The translations under genes and the position numbers were made by a program. Positions 33,309 through 42,300 of a stretch of 64,000 bases of DNA are shown here, piece after piece; positions within the stretch are counted from its first letter, which is position 1; each line of letters opens with the position of its first letter. The notes under the pieces are model-generated. The model saw nothing but the letters and a program-made list of their open reading frames with translations, made no database searches and was not told where the DNA came from. Source of the stretch: Bradyrhizobium sp. CCBAU 051011 (GTDB taxonomy: Bacteria; Pseudomonadota; Alphaproteobacteria; Rhizobiales; Xanthobacteraceae); the NCBI RefSeq assembly GCF_009930815.1, contig NZ_CP022222.1:4940501-5004500 (forward strand), in the 5' to 3' direction.

Positions 33309-34292
33309 TCATCCGGCCTTCTTGGTGCGGGCGGCGGTACGTACCGGCTTCTCCGCCTTCTTCGGCGCTTCCTTTACCGTTTCCTTGGCCGTCTCCTTGG
33401 CGGCACGCTTGCCGCTGCCGCTGATTGGCAACAGCATCTCGCGCTGGCCGGCGGCGGCTTTCTTCGGCTTCTTGCCTTTGGCCTTTTCCTGGGCTCGGGC
33501 AGGGGCGGCTTCTTTTTCGCTGGCGAGGCTGCGCTTGAGCGCGTCCATCAGGTTGATGACGTTGCCGGTGGTCTTCGGCGCCGCCTTGGCCTTGGTGCTC
33601 AGGCCGTTGCGCTTCTGGTTGATCAGGTCGATCAGCGCCTGCTCGTAGCGGTCCTCGAACAGCTCGGGCTCGAATGAAGCGGATTTCTGCTCGACGATAT
33701 GCTTCGCCAGATCGAGCATATCCTTGGTGATCTTCACGTCCTGGATATCCTCGAAATATTCCTTCTCGCTGCGCACTTCATAGGGGTAGCGCAGCAGCGT
33801 TCCCATCAGGCCCTTGTCGAGCGGCTCCAGCGCGATGATGTGCTCGCGGTTGGTCAGCACCACGCGCCCGATCGCGACCTTGTCCATGTTGCGGATGGTT
33901 TCGCGGATCACCGCGAACGCGTCGTGGCCGACCTTGCCGTCCGGCACGAGATAATAGGGGCGGATCAGATAGCGGCCGTCGATGTCGGATTTCGGAACGA
34001 ATTCGTCGATCTCGATGGTGCGGGTCGATTCCAGCGCGATGTCGTCAAGCTCGTCCTTCGACACTTCGATGTAGGTGTCGGTGTCGACTTTGTAGCCCTT
34101 CATGATGTCGTCGTTGGCGACTTCCTCGCCGGTCTCGGCGTCGACCTTGGCGTATTTTATGCGGTGGCCGGTCTTGCGGTTGATCTGGTTGAACGAGACC
34201 TTCTCGGTATCCGACGTCGCCGGATAAAGCGCGACCGGGCAGGTCACGAGCGACAGGCGCAGAAAACCCTTCCAATTGGCGCGGGGGGCCAT
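33309..34292 (-). CDS. ku: Ku protein (non-homologous end joining)
   Basis: This encodes 327 residues. Prokaryotic Ku forms a homodimer that encircles DNA ends and recruits the ligase LigD. The start MAPRANWKGFLRLSLVTCPV and the body with ETGEEVANDDIMKGYKVD and LDLAKHIVEQKSASFEPELF are typical of the Ku core (about 1-255). The remaining about 70 residues are Lys/Ala-rich (KAKGKKPKKAAAG; KETAKETVKEAPKKAEKPV), the basic C-terminal extension implicated in DNA binding and threading. No ligD lies in this window. Rhizobia often have several ku genes. Confidence 0.95.
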   Translation of the reverse strand: MAPRANWKGFLRLSLVTCPVALYPATSDTEKVSFNQINRKTGHRIKYAKVDAETGEEVANDDIMKGYKVDTDTYIEVSKDELDDIALESTRTIEIDEFVPKSDIDGRYLIRPYYLVPDGKVGHDAFAVIRETIRNMDKVAIGRVVLTNREHIIALEPLDKGLMGTLLRYPYEVRSEKEYFEDIQDVKITKDMLDLAKHIVEQKSASFEPELFEDRYEQALIDLINQKRNGLSTKAKAAPKTTGNVINLMDALKRSLASEKEAAPARAQEKAKGKKPKKAAAGQREMLLPISGSGKRAAKETAKETVKEAPKKAEKPVRTAARTKKAG

Positions 34293-34543
34293 GGGCTACT
34301 CCGAAAAACGCAACAGACAACCAGCGAGAATACCATCGGATCATCCCGTCTCAAATATGCCGGAGCGGGGAATCGCGGAACGGCGTTAACCGTTGGACCG
34401 CCTTTTCTGCCGGCCTGCGACCTTTGCACGCTGCCATCGGGCACCGCCGAAGTCCGGAACATCATCTCCGATCAAGCGTTGCTTTAACGGCCGGTGTCGA
34501 AGCATTCGCTGGCATTTACAGGCACTTACTTGAAGAGGTCACC

Positions 34544-34696
34544 ATGGCAACGCAACGACATGGCCAGATCATCGAAACCCCGACCGAGGCGCGCCAGGCC
34601 GAACCCGGACCGTCGGTGCTCGCACTGCTGTCCGTTTCGACCGGGCTCGCAATTCTCATCCTGGGCATCGTCTGGTTCGTATTCTTCCGGACGTAA
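34544..34696 (+). CDS. Small single-pass membrane protein
   Basis: This encodes 50 residues from ATG 34544 with a GAAGAGGT ribosome site. A soluble N-terminus (MATQRHGQIIETPTEARQ) is followed by one membrane helix (LLSVSTGLAILILGIVWFVF) at the C-terminus, a tail-anchored layout. It matches small Bradyrhizobium proteins of unknown function. The frame is open to 34424 but only this start has a good site. Confidence 0.65.
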   Translation: MATQRHGQIIETPTEARQAEPGPSVLALLSVSTGLAILILGIVWFVFFRT

Positions 34697-34852
34697 GGGC
34701 TGAAGCCTGCCCTTTTTTGCGAGTTGTGGCGCGCGAGCGCCTGCCGGGCGCTTGGGGCATTCGATCGGGTATGTTAGCCGTTCGGCCTGCGGTTTGCGGG
34801 CATGATCCCGGCTGCGAAGGTCGTATAACGAAAAAGTAACATTGCACCGTGT

Positions 34853-34872
34853 GCCCGTTCATGGCCCGTTCA
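34853..34872 (+). promoter_or_regulatory. Direct repeat upstream of feuP, candidate FeuP/OmpR-type site
   Basis: GCCCGTTCA occurs twice with an 11-base period (34853-34861 and 34864-34872), about 60 bases upstream of the feuP start. OmpR/PhoP-family regulators bind tandem half-sites one helical turn apart, so autoregulation is plausible. Confidence 0.5.
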
Positions 34873-34929
34873 CGCGGGTCGGCCTCATCATGGGATCTGA
34901 TATCGTAGGGCTCATTTTTGGAGGCCAGC

Positions 34930-35601
34930 TTGCGCCTGCTTGTTGTTGAGGACGATCCGGATCTCAACCGTCAGCTTACGACGGCTTTGACGGATGCCGG
35001 TTATGTGGTTGATCGCGCGTTCGACGGCGAGGAGGGGCATTATCTCGGCGACAGCGAGCCCTACGACGCCATCGTGCTCGATATCGGGCTGCCCAAGATG
35101 GACGGCATCTCGGTGCTGGAGGCGTGGCGCCGTAACGGCCGCGGGATGCCGGTGTTGATCCTCACCGCCCGCGACCGCTGGAGCGACAAGGTGCAGGGTT
35201 TTGACGCCGGCGCCGATGATTACGTCGCAAAGCCGTTCCACCTCGAGGAGGTGCTGGCGCGCATTCGCGCGCTGCTGCGCCGCTCCACCGGTCATGCGCA
35301 GTCGGAACTGACCTGCGGTCCGGTGTCGCTGGATACGCGGACCGGCCGCGTCAGCGTCTCCGGTAACCCGATCAAGATGACCTCGCATGAGTACCGGCTG
35401 CTGGCCTACCTGATGCATCACACCGGGCGCGTGGTGTCGCGCACCGAACTGGTCGAGCATCTCTACGACCAGGACTTCGACCGCGACTCCAACACCATTG
35501 AGGTTTTCGTCGGCCGCATCCGCAAGAAGCTCGATGTCGACATCATCCAGACCGTGCGCGGGCTCGGCTATCTCCTGACGCCGCCATCGCCCGGCACCTG
35601 A
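34930..35601 (+). CDS. feuP: OmpR-family response regulator, FeuP type
   Basis: This encodes 223 residues from TTG 34930; the GGAGG at 34920-34924 is its ribosome site, so the alternative TTG at 34918 is rejected. The receiver has LLVVEDDPDLNRQL, the phospho-acceptor Asp in AIVLDIGLPKMDG, and YVAKPFHLEE. The winged-helix output has TSHEYRLLAYLMHHTGR and DSNTIEVFVGRIRKKL. The GEEGHYLGDSEPYDAIV and TARDRWSDKVQGFDAG segments closely match FeuP of Rhizobium/Sinorhizobium. FeuP/FeuQ responds to envelope osmotic or cation signals and controls cyclic glucan export in Sinorhizobium. It is followed by feuQ. Confidence 0.85.
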   Translation: MRLLVVEDDPDLNRQLTTALTDAGYVVDRAFDGEEGHYLGDSEPYDAIVLDIGLPKMDGISVLEAWRRNGRGMPVLILTARDRWSDKVQGFDAGADDYVAKPFHLEEVLARIRALLRRSTGHAQSELTCGPVSLDTRTGRVSVSGNPIKMTSHEYRLLAYLMHHTGRVVSRTELVEHLYDQDFDRDSNTIEVFVGRIRKKLDVDIIQTVRGLGYLLTPPSPGT

Positions 35602-35621
35602 TGAGCCTTGCTCTTTTATTC

Positions 35622-35682
35622 GAGCATGATCTTATCCGAAAGCAGGCCCCGATCCGGCGGATCGGAGCCTTGGGATATGCTC
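35622..35682 (+). repeat. Palindromic repeat between feuP and feuQ (copy C)
   Basis: GAGCATGATC (35622-35631) and GGATATGCTC (35673-35682) form the outer arms. A perfect 7-bp hairpin CCGATCC-GGC-GGATCGG lies inside (35649-35665), extended by AGGC / GCCT. It looks like a relative of copies A and B. It could form an RNA structure separating the two cistrons. Confidence 0.55.
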
Positions 35683-35699
35683 TTCGGGATCTTGCTCTG

Positions 35700-37073
35700 A
35701 TGCGCGGAAGCTCGCTCGCCACGCGGTTGTTCCTGTCGGCGACCGCGTGGGTGGTCGTGATTCTGGTCATAACAGGCGTGATCCTGTCGTCGGTCTATCG
35801 CAACGCGACCGAGCGCGCCTTCGACCGTCGCATCAACCTCTATCTCCGCACCCTGATCGCCGAAGTCGCAACCCCCGACGAGCCGCCGGAGCATCAGTTC
35901 CAGTCGCTCGGCGAGCCGCTGTTCGAACTGCCGCTGTCCGGCTGGTACTGGCAGATCGTCCGCACCGACGAGAAGGCCGAGACGAAGGCGTCGCGTTCGC
36001 TGTGGGACAAGAAGTTGCCGAAGCTGGAGGATATCGGCGCGGATCTGACCCCCGCCGGCATCCGTCTCGGCTATATCGACGGGCCCGAGGGCCAGAGTCT
36101 GCGGGTCGTGGAGCGGCCGGTCGATCTCGGCGCCGACGGCAAATTTCTGGTCAGCGTGGCGGGCGACGCCTCCGAGATTTTCGACGAAATCCGCGCCTTC
36201 GACTATTATCTCGGCGGCACCTTCGCAGCGCTCGGCATCGTGCTGCTCCTGACCACGATCTTCCAGGTCCGTTTCGGTCTGGCGCCGCTCAAGCGGATTT
36301 CGGAATCGATCGCCGACATCCGTTCCGGCCGCGCCGAACGGCTGGAAGGCGAGTTTCCCGTCGAGATCGCGCCGCTGGCGCGCGAGACCAACGCGCTGAT
36401 CGATGCCAACCGCGAGATCGTCGAGCGCGCGCGCACCCATGTCGGCAATCTCGCCCACGCCATCAAGACGCCGCTCTCCGTCATCGTCAATGAGGCTGCG
36501 GCCCACGCGGTAGATCCCTTTGCCAGCAAGGTGTTGGAGCAGGCCGATGTGATGCGGGATCAGGTCGCCCATCATCTCGAGCGCGCACGTATCGCCGCGC
36601 GCGTCACCATCGTCGGCACCGTTACCGAGGTCGCGCCCGCCATCGAGGCGCTGCGACGGACCATGGAAAAAATCCATCGCGATCGCGCCATCACCATCGC
36701 GGTCAGGGCCGACCCGCAAGCGAAGTTCCGTGGCGAGCGCCAGGATCTCGAGGAGATGGCCGGCAACCTGGTTGACAATGCCTGCAAATGGGCGGCCTCG
36801 CAGGTCTTCATCGAGGTGCGGGCAGAGCCGCCGACCTCGGCCGGCAGCGGACCGCGGCTGCGGATCATCGTCGATGACGATGGCCGCGGATTGTCCGCCG
36901 CTGAGCGCGCGCAGGTCTCCCGGCGCGGCCAGCGGCTGGATGAATCCAAGCCGGGTTCCGGGCTCGGGCTTTCGATCGTGGTCGATCTGGCCAGCCTCTA
37001 TGGCGGCAGCCTTGTCCTGGGCGACGCCCCGATCGGAGGACTGCGGGCGGAACTGGTACTGCCTGGGATATGA
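35700..37073 (+). CDS. feuQ: Sensor histidine kinase, FeuQ/PhoQ type
   Basis: This encodes 457 residues from ATG 35700 (MRGSSLATRLFLSATAWVVV). An earlier ATG at 35601 overlaps the feuP stop, but the 33 residues it adds are encoded by a palindromic repeat and do not resemble the family. First membrane helix about 10-32, periplasmic sensor about 33-165, second helix about 170-192, HAMP, then the phospho-acceptor His in VGNLAHAIKTPLSVIVNEA and an ATPase with NLVDNACKWA, DDDGRGLS and GSGLGLSIVVDLA. It should phosphorylate FeuP in response to periplasmic conditions. Confidence 0.83.
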   Translation: MRGSSLATRLFLSATAWVVVILVITGVILSSVYRNATERAFDRRINLYLRTLIAEVATPDEPPEHQFQSLGEPLFELPLSGWYWQIVRTDEKAETKASRSLWDKKLPKLEDIGADLTPAGIRLGYIDGPEGQSLRVVERPVDLGADGKFLVSVAGDASEIFDEIRAFDYYLGGTFAALGIVLLLTTIFQVRFGLAPLKRISESIADIRSGRAERLEGEFPVEIAPLARETNALIDANREIVERARTHVGNLAHAIKTPLSVIVNEAAAHAVDPFASKVLEQADVMRDQVAHHLERARIAARVTIVGTVTEVAPAIEALRRTMEKIHRDRAITIAVRADPQAKFRGERQDLEEMAGNLVDNACKWAASQVFIEVRAEPPTSAGSGPRLRIIVDDDGRGLSAAERAQVSRRGQRLDESKPGSGLGLSIVVDLASLYGGSLVLGDAPIGGLRAELVLPGI

Positions 37074-37227
37074 AGGCGACATCCGGCTGAAGGGTTGAAG
37101 GCGGTACCCGGCACAGCCCGGAGGCGATTTCATTATTCCTAAACGCCTTCTTAACGCGCCCCCTCCTAAGATCGACGGCGGACGTGTTTTGCCGTCCGGA
37201 TGACACACGCATATCCACACCAGGCGA

Positions 37228-38634
37228 ATGAGCCAGACATCGACCGAGCGGCTGAGGGACTATCTTGCGCAGCTCCCGCCTCAATCGCAGGCGCTGCTGA
37301 TGCGCGAGTTCGAGCGCGCCATCGAGCGCGGGGAAGACCTCGCCGTCGCCAATTTCGTGCTCGAGCAGTTGCGCGAGGTCGTGCGCGGGACCGAGGAAGA
37401 CGATGAGGCGCGCCCGCGGACCGACGATCCGGCGCGCCTGTTGTACGGTCCGCTCGAGCCGTTTCTGGTCGAAAGTAATTTTCCGGTGCGCGCCGGCCAG
37501 ATCCGGCGCGCGTCATTGCTGCCGGTCTGGCAATGGCTGGGCCGCGACGGCGCGCCCGAGGCCGTGCGCGCGTTCGAAACGACGCTCAACGAGATCAGGC
37601 TGAGCGGCTCCACCGCAGGTCTCGGAGCCGCCACCCGCAAGTTTCAGCTCGCCGCGGCCGAAGCGATTGTCCAGGTCGCAACCCCGGCGCAGGGCGACGA
37701 CCGGCACCGTGCGCTTTCGCGGATCGGTGCGCCGAGCGTCGTCGAGGACCTGCTATCGATCGGCGCGGTGCTGCGGGCCCGTGAGGCGATCGATACGCTC
37801 GGCAGCAGGCTTCCCGGCCAGCTGCGGGCGCTGACGCCTTCCCAGCTCGAGATGGTGACGGCGGCGCTTAACGTCCCCTCGTTGCAGACGCCGCAATTGC
37901 TGCCGTTCGCGCTGTCGCTGATCATGCAGCGGCTGGCGGCGCCGTGGCAGATCATCCGTCTCGCGATCAAGATGGCGGCTTCCGACGACGAGATTCGCGT
38001 GGCGGCCACGCCCTATGGCATCGCCGTCACGATCGCGTTGCACGATCTCTCCTTCCTCACGGCCTGCCTGCGTACGGACATCCGGCGCGGCCATTTCGAT
38101 AATGTCGGCGACCAGCTGAAAGTCCTGCACGACGGCCTGCGGGGCCTGCGCACCGAGCTCGATCTGCGCAACGATTCCGCGTGGGGCCGTCAGCTCACGT
38201 CGATCCGTGCCGACATTTCCAACTCCCTGCAGTCGGAAATCGAGAGCGTGCCCGGCCGCGTCCGCCGCATCTTGCGCCAGCGCGCCGACAAGGATATCGG
38301 CTCGGCGCCGAAGATCGACGCCTCGGAGGTCGAGGAGATCGCCGCCCTGATCGACTTCGTGGCGGTGTGCCGCACCTATGCAAGCGAACTCGCCATCAAC
38401 GAGGTCACCTTGCGGACCTATTCCGACCTGCAGCATTACGTCGAGCATTCCACCGAGAGCCTGGTGCAGACGCTGCGCGGCGGCGATACCAAGGCGCGTG
38501 CCTACCGGCAGATGCAGGCCAAGGCCGCGATCCGCTTCTGCGAAATCCTGTTCGGCCATGACTATGCGTCACTGATGAACCGGGCGGCCGAAAATGCCAT
38601 GACCGGCGAGCGCAAGACGAGCAAGGCCGGGTAG
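37228..38634 (+). CDS. Conserved hypothetical protein, alpha-helical
   Basis: This encodes 468 residues with no signal peptide or membrane segment. The sequence is strongly helical: MSQTSTERLRDYLAQLPPQS, then FERAIERGEDLAVANFVLEQ, and later DNVGDQLKVLHDGLRGLRTE and QRADKDIGSAPKIDASEVEE. I do not recognise the family. It begins 155 bases after feuQ on the same strand and ends before the convergent mntR. Its codon use matches its neighbours, so it is a real core gene. No catalytic motif is evident. Confidence 0.8.
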   Translation: MSQTSTERLRDYLAQLPPQSQALLMREFERAIERGEDLAVANFVLEQLREVVRGTEEDDEARPRTDDPARLLYGPLEPFLVESNFPVRAGQIRRASLLPVWQWLGRDGAPEAVRAFETTLNEIRLSGSTAGLGAATRKFQLAAAEAIVQVATPAQGDDRHRALSRIGAPSVVEDLLSIGAVLRAREAIDTLGSRLPGQLRALTPSQLEMVTAALNVPSLQTPQLLPFALSLIMQRLAAPWQIIRLAIKMAASDDEIRVAATPYGIAVTIALHDLSFLTACLRTDIRRGHFDNVGDQLKVLHDGLRGLRTELDLRNDSAWGRQLTSIRADISNSLQSEIESVPGRVRRILRQRADKDIGSAPKIDASEVEEIAALIDFVAVCRTYASELAINEVTLRTYSDLQHYVEHSTESLVQTLRGGDTKARAYRQMQAKAAIRFCEILFGHDYASLMNRAAENAMTGERKTSKAG

Positions 38635-38656
38635 GGAGCGTTTCGATCCTATCGCG

Positions 38657-39130
38657 TCACGCCTTGCGTCGATCCTTGGCATGGCGAAGAAATTCGGCGA
38701 AGGCCTTGAGGGTCACATCGGAAACATGATGTTCGATGCCCTCGGCGTCAGCCTCAGCGGCTTCCTGGGGAACGCCGAGCGCCAACAGGACATCAACCAC
38801 CAGACGGTGACGCGTGCGGACTCGCTTGGCGAGCGCCTCGCCCTTTTCGGTCAGGAATACCCCGCGATAGGGGCGGGCTGTCACCAGATCTTCGCGCTTC
38901 AATCGCGCAATGGTGTCGATCGCCGTTGGGTGCGACACGCCCAGCCTGCGCGCGATGTCGGTAGGACGCGCTTCGCCGGTCGTTCCGAGGAGGTCGGAGA
39001 TCAGTTCGACGTAATCTTCCAGAACCGCCGTCGACCGCGCCGATCGCGCCTTGCCAAAGCGGCGCGCCTGCGTCTGTTCCGCAGGCAGAGGCTGCATCGG
39101 TTTGGCCCGATCTGTCGAGGGCTTGCGCAC
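38657..39130 (-). CDS. mntR: Manganese transport regulator MntR (DtxR family)
   Basis: This encodes 157 residues from GTG 39130, chosen for its GGAAGG ribosome site; a longer frame to 39193 and an ATG at 39097 are alternatives. The N-terminal winged helix has ARSTAVLEDYVELISDLLG and TDIARRLGVSHPTAIDTIAR. The metal/dimerisation domain has GVFLTEKGEALAKRVRTRHR and AEGIEHHVSDVTLKAFAEFL, including the metal-binding His/Glu positions of the DtxR/MntR group. The SH3-like third domain of DtxR is absent, as in MntR. It represses Mn uptake genes when Mn is ample. It is divergent from a TonB-dependent receptor. Confidence 0.9.
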   Translation of the reverse strand: MRKPSTDRAKPMQPLPAEQTQARRFGKARSARSTAVLEDYVELISDLLGTTGEARPTDIARRLGVSHPTAIDTIARLKREDLVTARPYRGVFLTEKGEALAKRVRTRHRLVVDVLLALGVPQEAAEADAEGIEHHVSDVTLKAFAEFLRHAKDRRKA

Positions 39131-39261
39131 CACTGCACCTTCCAGGCGAATCCATCCAGACGAGGCGCGACCATGGCGTGGTGCCGACCACATTGCAAGT
39201 TGGCGGCCTGTCGCCGATCAGCAACAGGCCGTCACTGCATTTGCGAATCGTTCGCAGCATC

Positions 39262-39289
39262 TTGACAGTTAATGGCTCAGCATTAACAT
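39262..39289 (+). promoter_or_regulatory. Promoter with internal operator upstream of the TonB receptor
   Basis: TTGACA (39262-39267) is a consensus -35 and TAACAT (39284-39289) a fair -10, spaced 16 bases apart. The spacer holds a perfect inverted repeat GTTAATG / CATTAAC around GCTCAG (39268-39287, overlapping the -10). A dimeric repressor bound there would block polymerase. MntR, encoded just to the left, is the obvious candidate, though a Fur-family protein is possible. Confidence 0.6.
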
Positions 39290-39359
39290 GTAGCCTAACC
39301 TACGTTTTTGACGTCGCGGCATTATCAGAGGCTGTTTGCTGAAGCGCGATCGGTTGGGG

Positions 39360-42300
39360 ATGAATATGCGTGCGACGCGAATGGCCCTTCTGGGCACATC
39401 GGCACTGGCCGTGGTTTGTTTGAGCGAGAGCGCGGCGCTGCCGCAAACGGCAGCGCCCGCGCCGACGGCGCCGCAGGTTGCGCCGGCAGCCGAACCATCC
39501 GCTCCGGCACCTCCGGCTGCGGGGCAGCCCTCGGCGGAGTCGGCACCGCCGCAAACCCCGCCTGCACCGGCCACGGCGGCCGGTCCGCCAACGACGTCGA
39601 ATGCGCCGGCGGAAATCGACATGCCGCAAGTGACGGTGGAGGGGCGTCAGCCCAAGCCGGCACGGCGGACCACGCGCAGCGAGCCTGGTCGGGCTTCGAG
39701 AACAGTCGCGGCGCCACCGCCAGGCCCGCCGCCAGCGACCACGCCGACGTCACCCTTCAATCCGCCGTTCGCCCCGCTGTCGACGCTCGGAAGCAATCAG
39801 GTCCAGACCGGCAGCAGCAATGGTGGATTTGGCAGCCTGTTCACCAACATGCCCGGCGCGACGTCTGCAGGCCTTGCCACGGAATCGTCGCGCCCCGTTC
39901 TGCGCGGCCTGACGGACGCGAAGGTTCGTATCCAGGAGAACGGCGTCGGCGCGGTCGACGTGTCTGACATCGCCCAGGACCACGCGGTGCCGATCGACCC
40001 TCTCGCCATCCAGAAGGTCGACGTCGTTCGCGGACCGGGTGCGCTCCGTTTCGGCTCGCAAGCCGTCGGTGGTGTCGTCGACGTCAACAACAACCGGATT
40101 CCGACTGCTGCGCCGCTCGGGGGAGTGGCTGCCGAACTGAGGTCGGGTGTGACAAGCGTCAACAGAGGGTGGGAGAGCGGGCTTTTGCTGGATGCAGGCG
40201 GCCGCAACGCCGCCGTTCACGCTGACATCTACGGACGGTCTTCCGGCGATTATAGCATCCCGAGCTACCCCTATCTCGTGCCGCCGAACCCCGCACCTGC
40301 TTTCAACGGCAAGCAGCCGAATTCGGGTTCGAAGAGTGCCGGTGCGGCGATCGGCGGATCCTATCTTTTCGATGGCGGTTATGCCGGCATCGCTGTGTCG
40401 CGCTTCACGAGCGACTACTACGTCCCTGGTATCGCGACCGCGGACGCGCGCCAGCACAACGACCTCGAGCAAACCAAGCTCAGCTCCAAAGGCGAGTATC
40501 GTCCTGACGCGAGCGCGCTGGCGGCCGTCCGGTACTGGACCGGATATTCGGAGTACCGGCACGACGAGACGGTGCTCGCTACCACCGGATTCCAGGAGAT
40601 TACCGCCACCTTCAAGAACAAGCAGACCGAGGGCAAGCTCGAGTTCGAACTCGCGCCGTTCGCCACGCCGCTGGGGGCGCTGACCAGCATCGTCGGCGCG
40701 CAGGGCGCCTATCAGCAACTGGATACGGCGGGGCAGGCGATCTTGCTTCCGGCCCAGACAAGGACGGCGGCAGCGTACTTCCTCAATGAAGTCAGGCACA
40801 CCGATGCGCTGCGCACGCAGTTGGCGGGGCGCATCGAGGGGGTCGATGTCGCCGGAACGGCGTTCACCTTCCCGCCGAATTTTCTGCCGCCGCCGAATGA
40901 GCCGGGCAGGGCCGCCGCCAAACTCGACTTCATGCCGAAGAGCATCAGTTTCGGCATCATCAAGGATCTTCCATCCTCGCTGGTCGCAAGCCTGACATTG
41001 CAGCGCATCGAGCGTGCACCGCGCGCTCTCGAACTGTTCGCCCAGGGGCCCGACGGTTCGGAGAAGACGTTCAAGATCGGCAATCCGAATCTCGGCATTG
41101 AAACCGCGCAGACTGCGGAAATCGGCTTGAAGCGCACGGACGGCGATTTCAGGTTCGCCGCCAATGCCTACTACACGTCGTACAACAAGTTCATTTTCTC
41201 GCGCGCCACCGGCATCTTTTGCCAGGAGACGTTTGCAACATGCGGAACCGGCACCGATTACATCCAGGTCAATTACGATCAGCGCGACGCAACCTTCCGC
41301 GGTGGCGAATTGGCCTGGCAATGGGACGCGGCTCAGCTCGCCAACGGCACGTTCGGTATCGATGGTCAATATGACCTGGTGCGGGCGACGTTCACCGACG
41401 GCAGCAACGTACCGCGCATTCCTCCGATGCGGCTCGGCGGCGGCGTCTACTGGCGCAACGACAACTGGTTTGTCCGCGCAGGCTGGCTGCATGCATTTGC
41501 GCAGAATGACATTCCGCAGTTCGACACGACAACTCCCGGATATGATTTGGTCAAGCTGCAGATCGAACATCGGAAGTTCTGGAAGGACTCGCCGTGGGGC
41601 GCGGTCGAGGTCGTGACCGGGCTGGTCGGCGACAATCTGCTCAACGCCAACATTCGTAACTCCGTTCAATTCCACAAGGATGAAATCCTGCAGCCCGGGC
41701 GGGGCTTCAAGCTGTTTCTCAATGTCAAATACGGTGTTGATCGGCCGAGTGGACCTCCGGGCACCTGGATCGGGACGGCAAACCGGCCGGCCGGCATTGG
41801 CTTCTACAAGAGCCCCGCACTCGATGCCGGCTGGAATTGGGCAGGCATCTATGCCGGCGGCAATGTCGGATATCTGAGGGGTGAGGGCGTCACCAACACG
41901 GCCTTCAACGACGCTGGCACAGGTCTTTCGCTTGCCGGAGACCGCCTGTCGGCTACGCAGGATACCGCGAGCTTCGGCCTCCAGTCCGGCTACAACTGGA
42001 CATCGGGCCGGATTCTGGCCGGCATCGAAGGAGATTTCGAGTATCGCAATCAGCACGGAAGTAGCGCTGCCGCATGCCCCGGTAACGTCTGCAACGCGGC
42101 GCTGGCTCCGCTCGACGCAACCGTGAGGGCAGATCTGGACTATCGTTTGGGATGGGTCGCCTCGGTTCGAGGCCGGGTCGGAACGCTCGTGACGCCGGAC
42201 CTGCTTGCCTACGCCACCGCGGGTGTTCCATTCGGCAGGATCACGACGTCGACGTCCGTCGCAGGCTTCGATAACGCGGGTGTCGCGACGACGGCGTCCC

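Noticed and set aside
39268..39287. CtrA site at the paired TTAA sequences
   Set aside because: The two TTAA words are 10 bases apart, not 7; the perfect dyad fits a dimeric repressor better.
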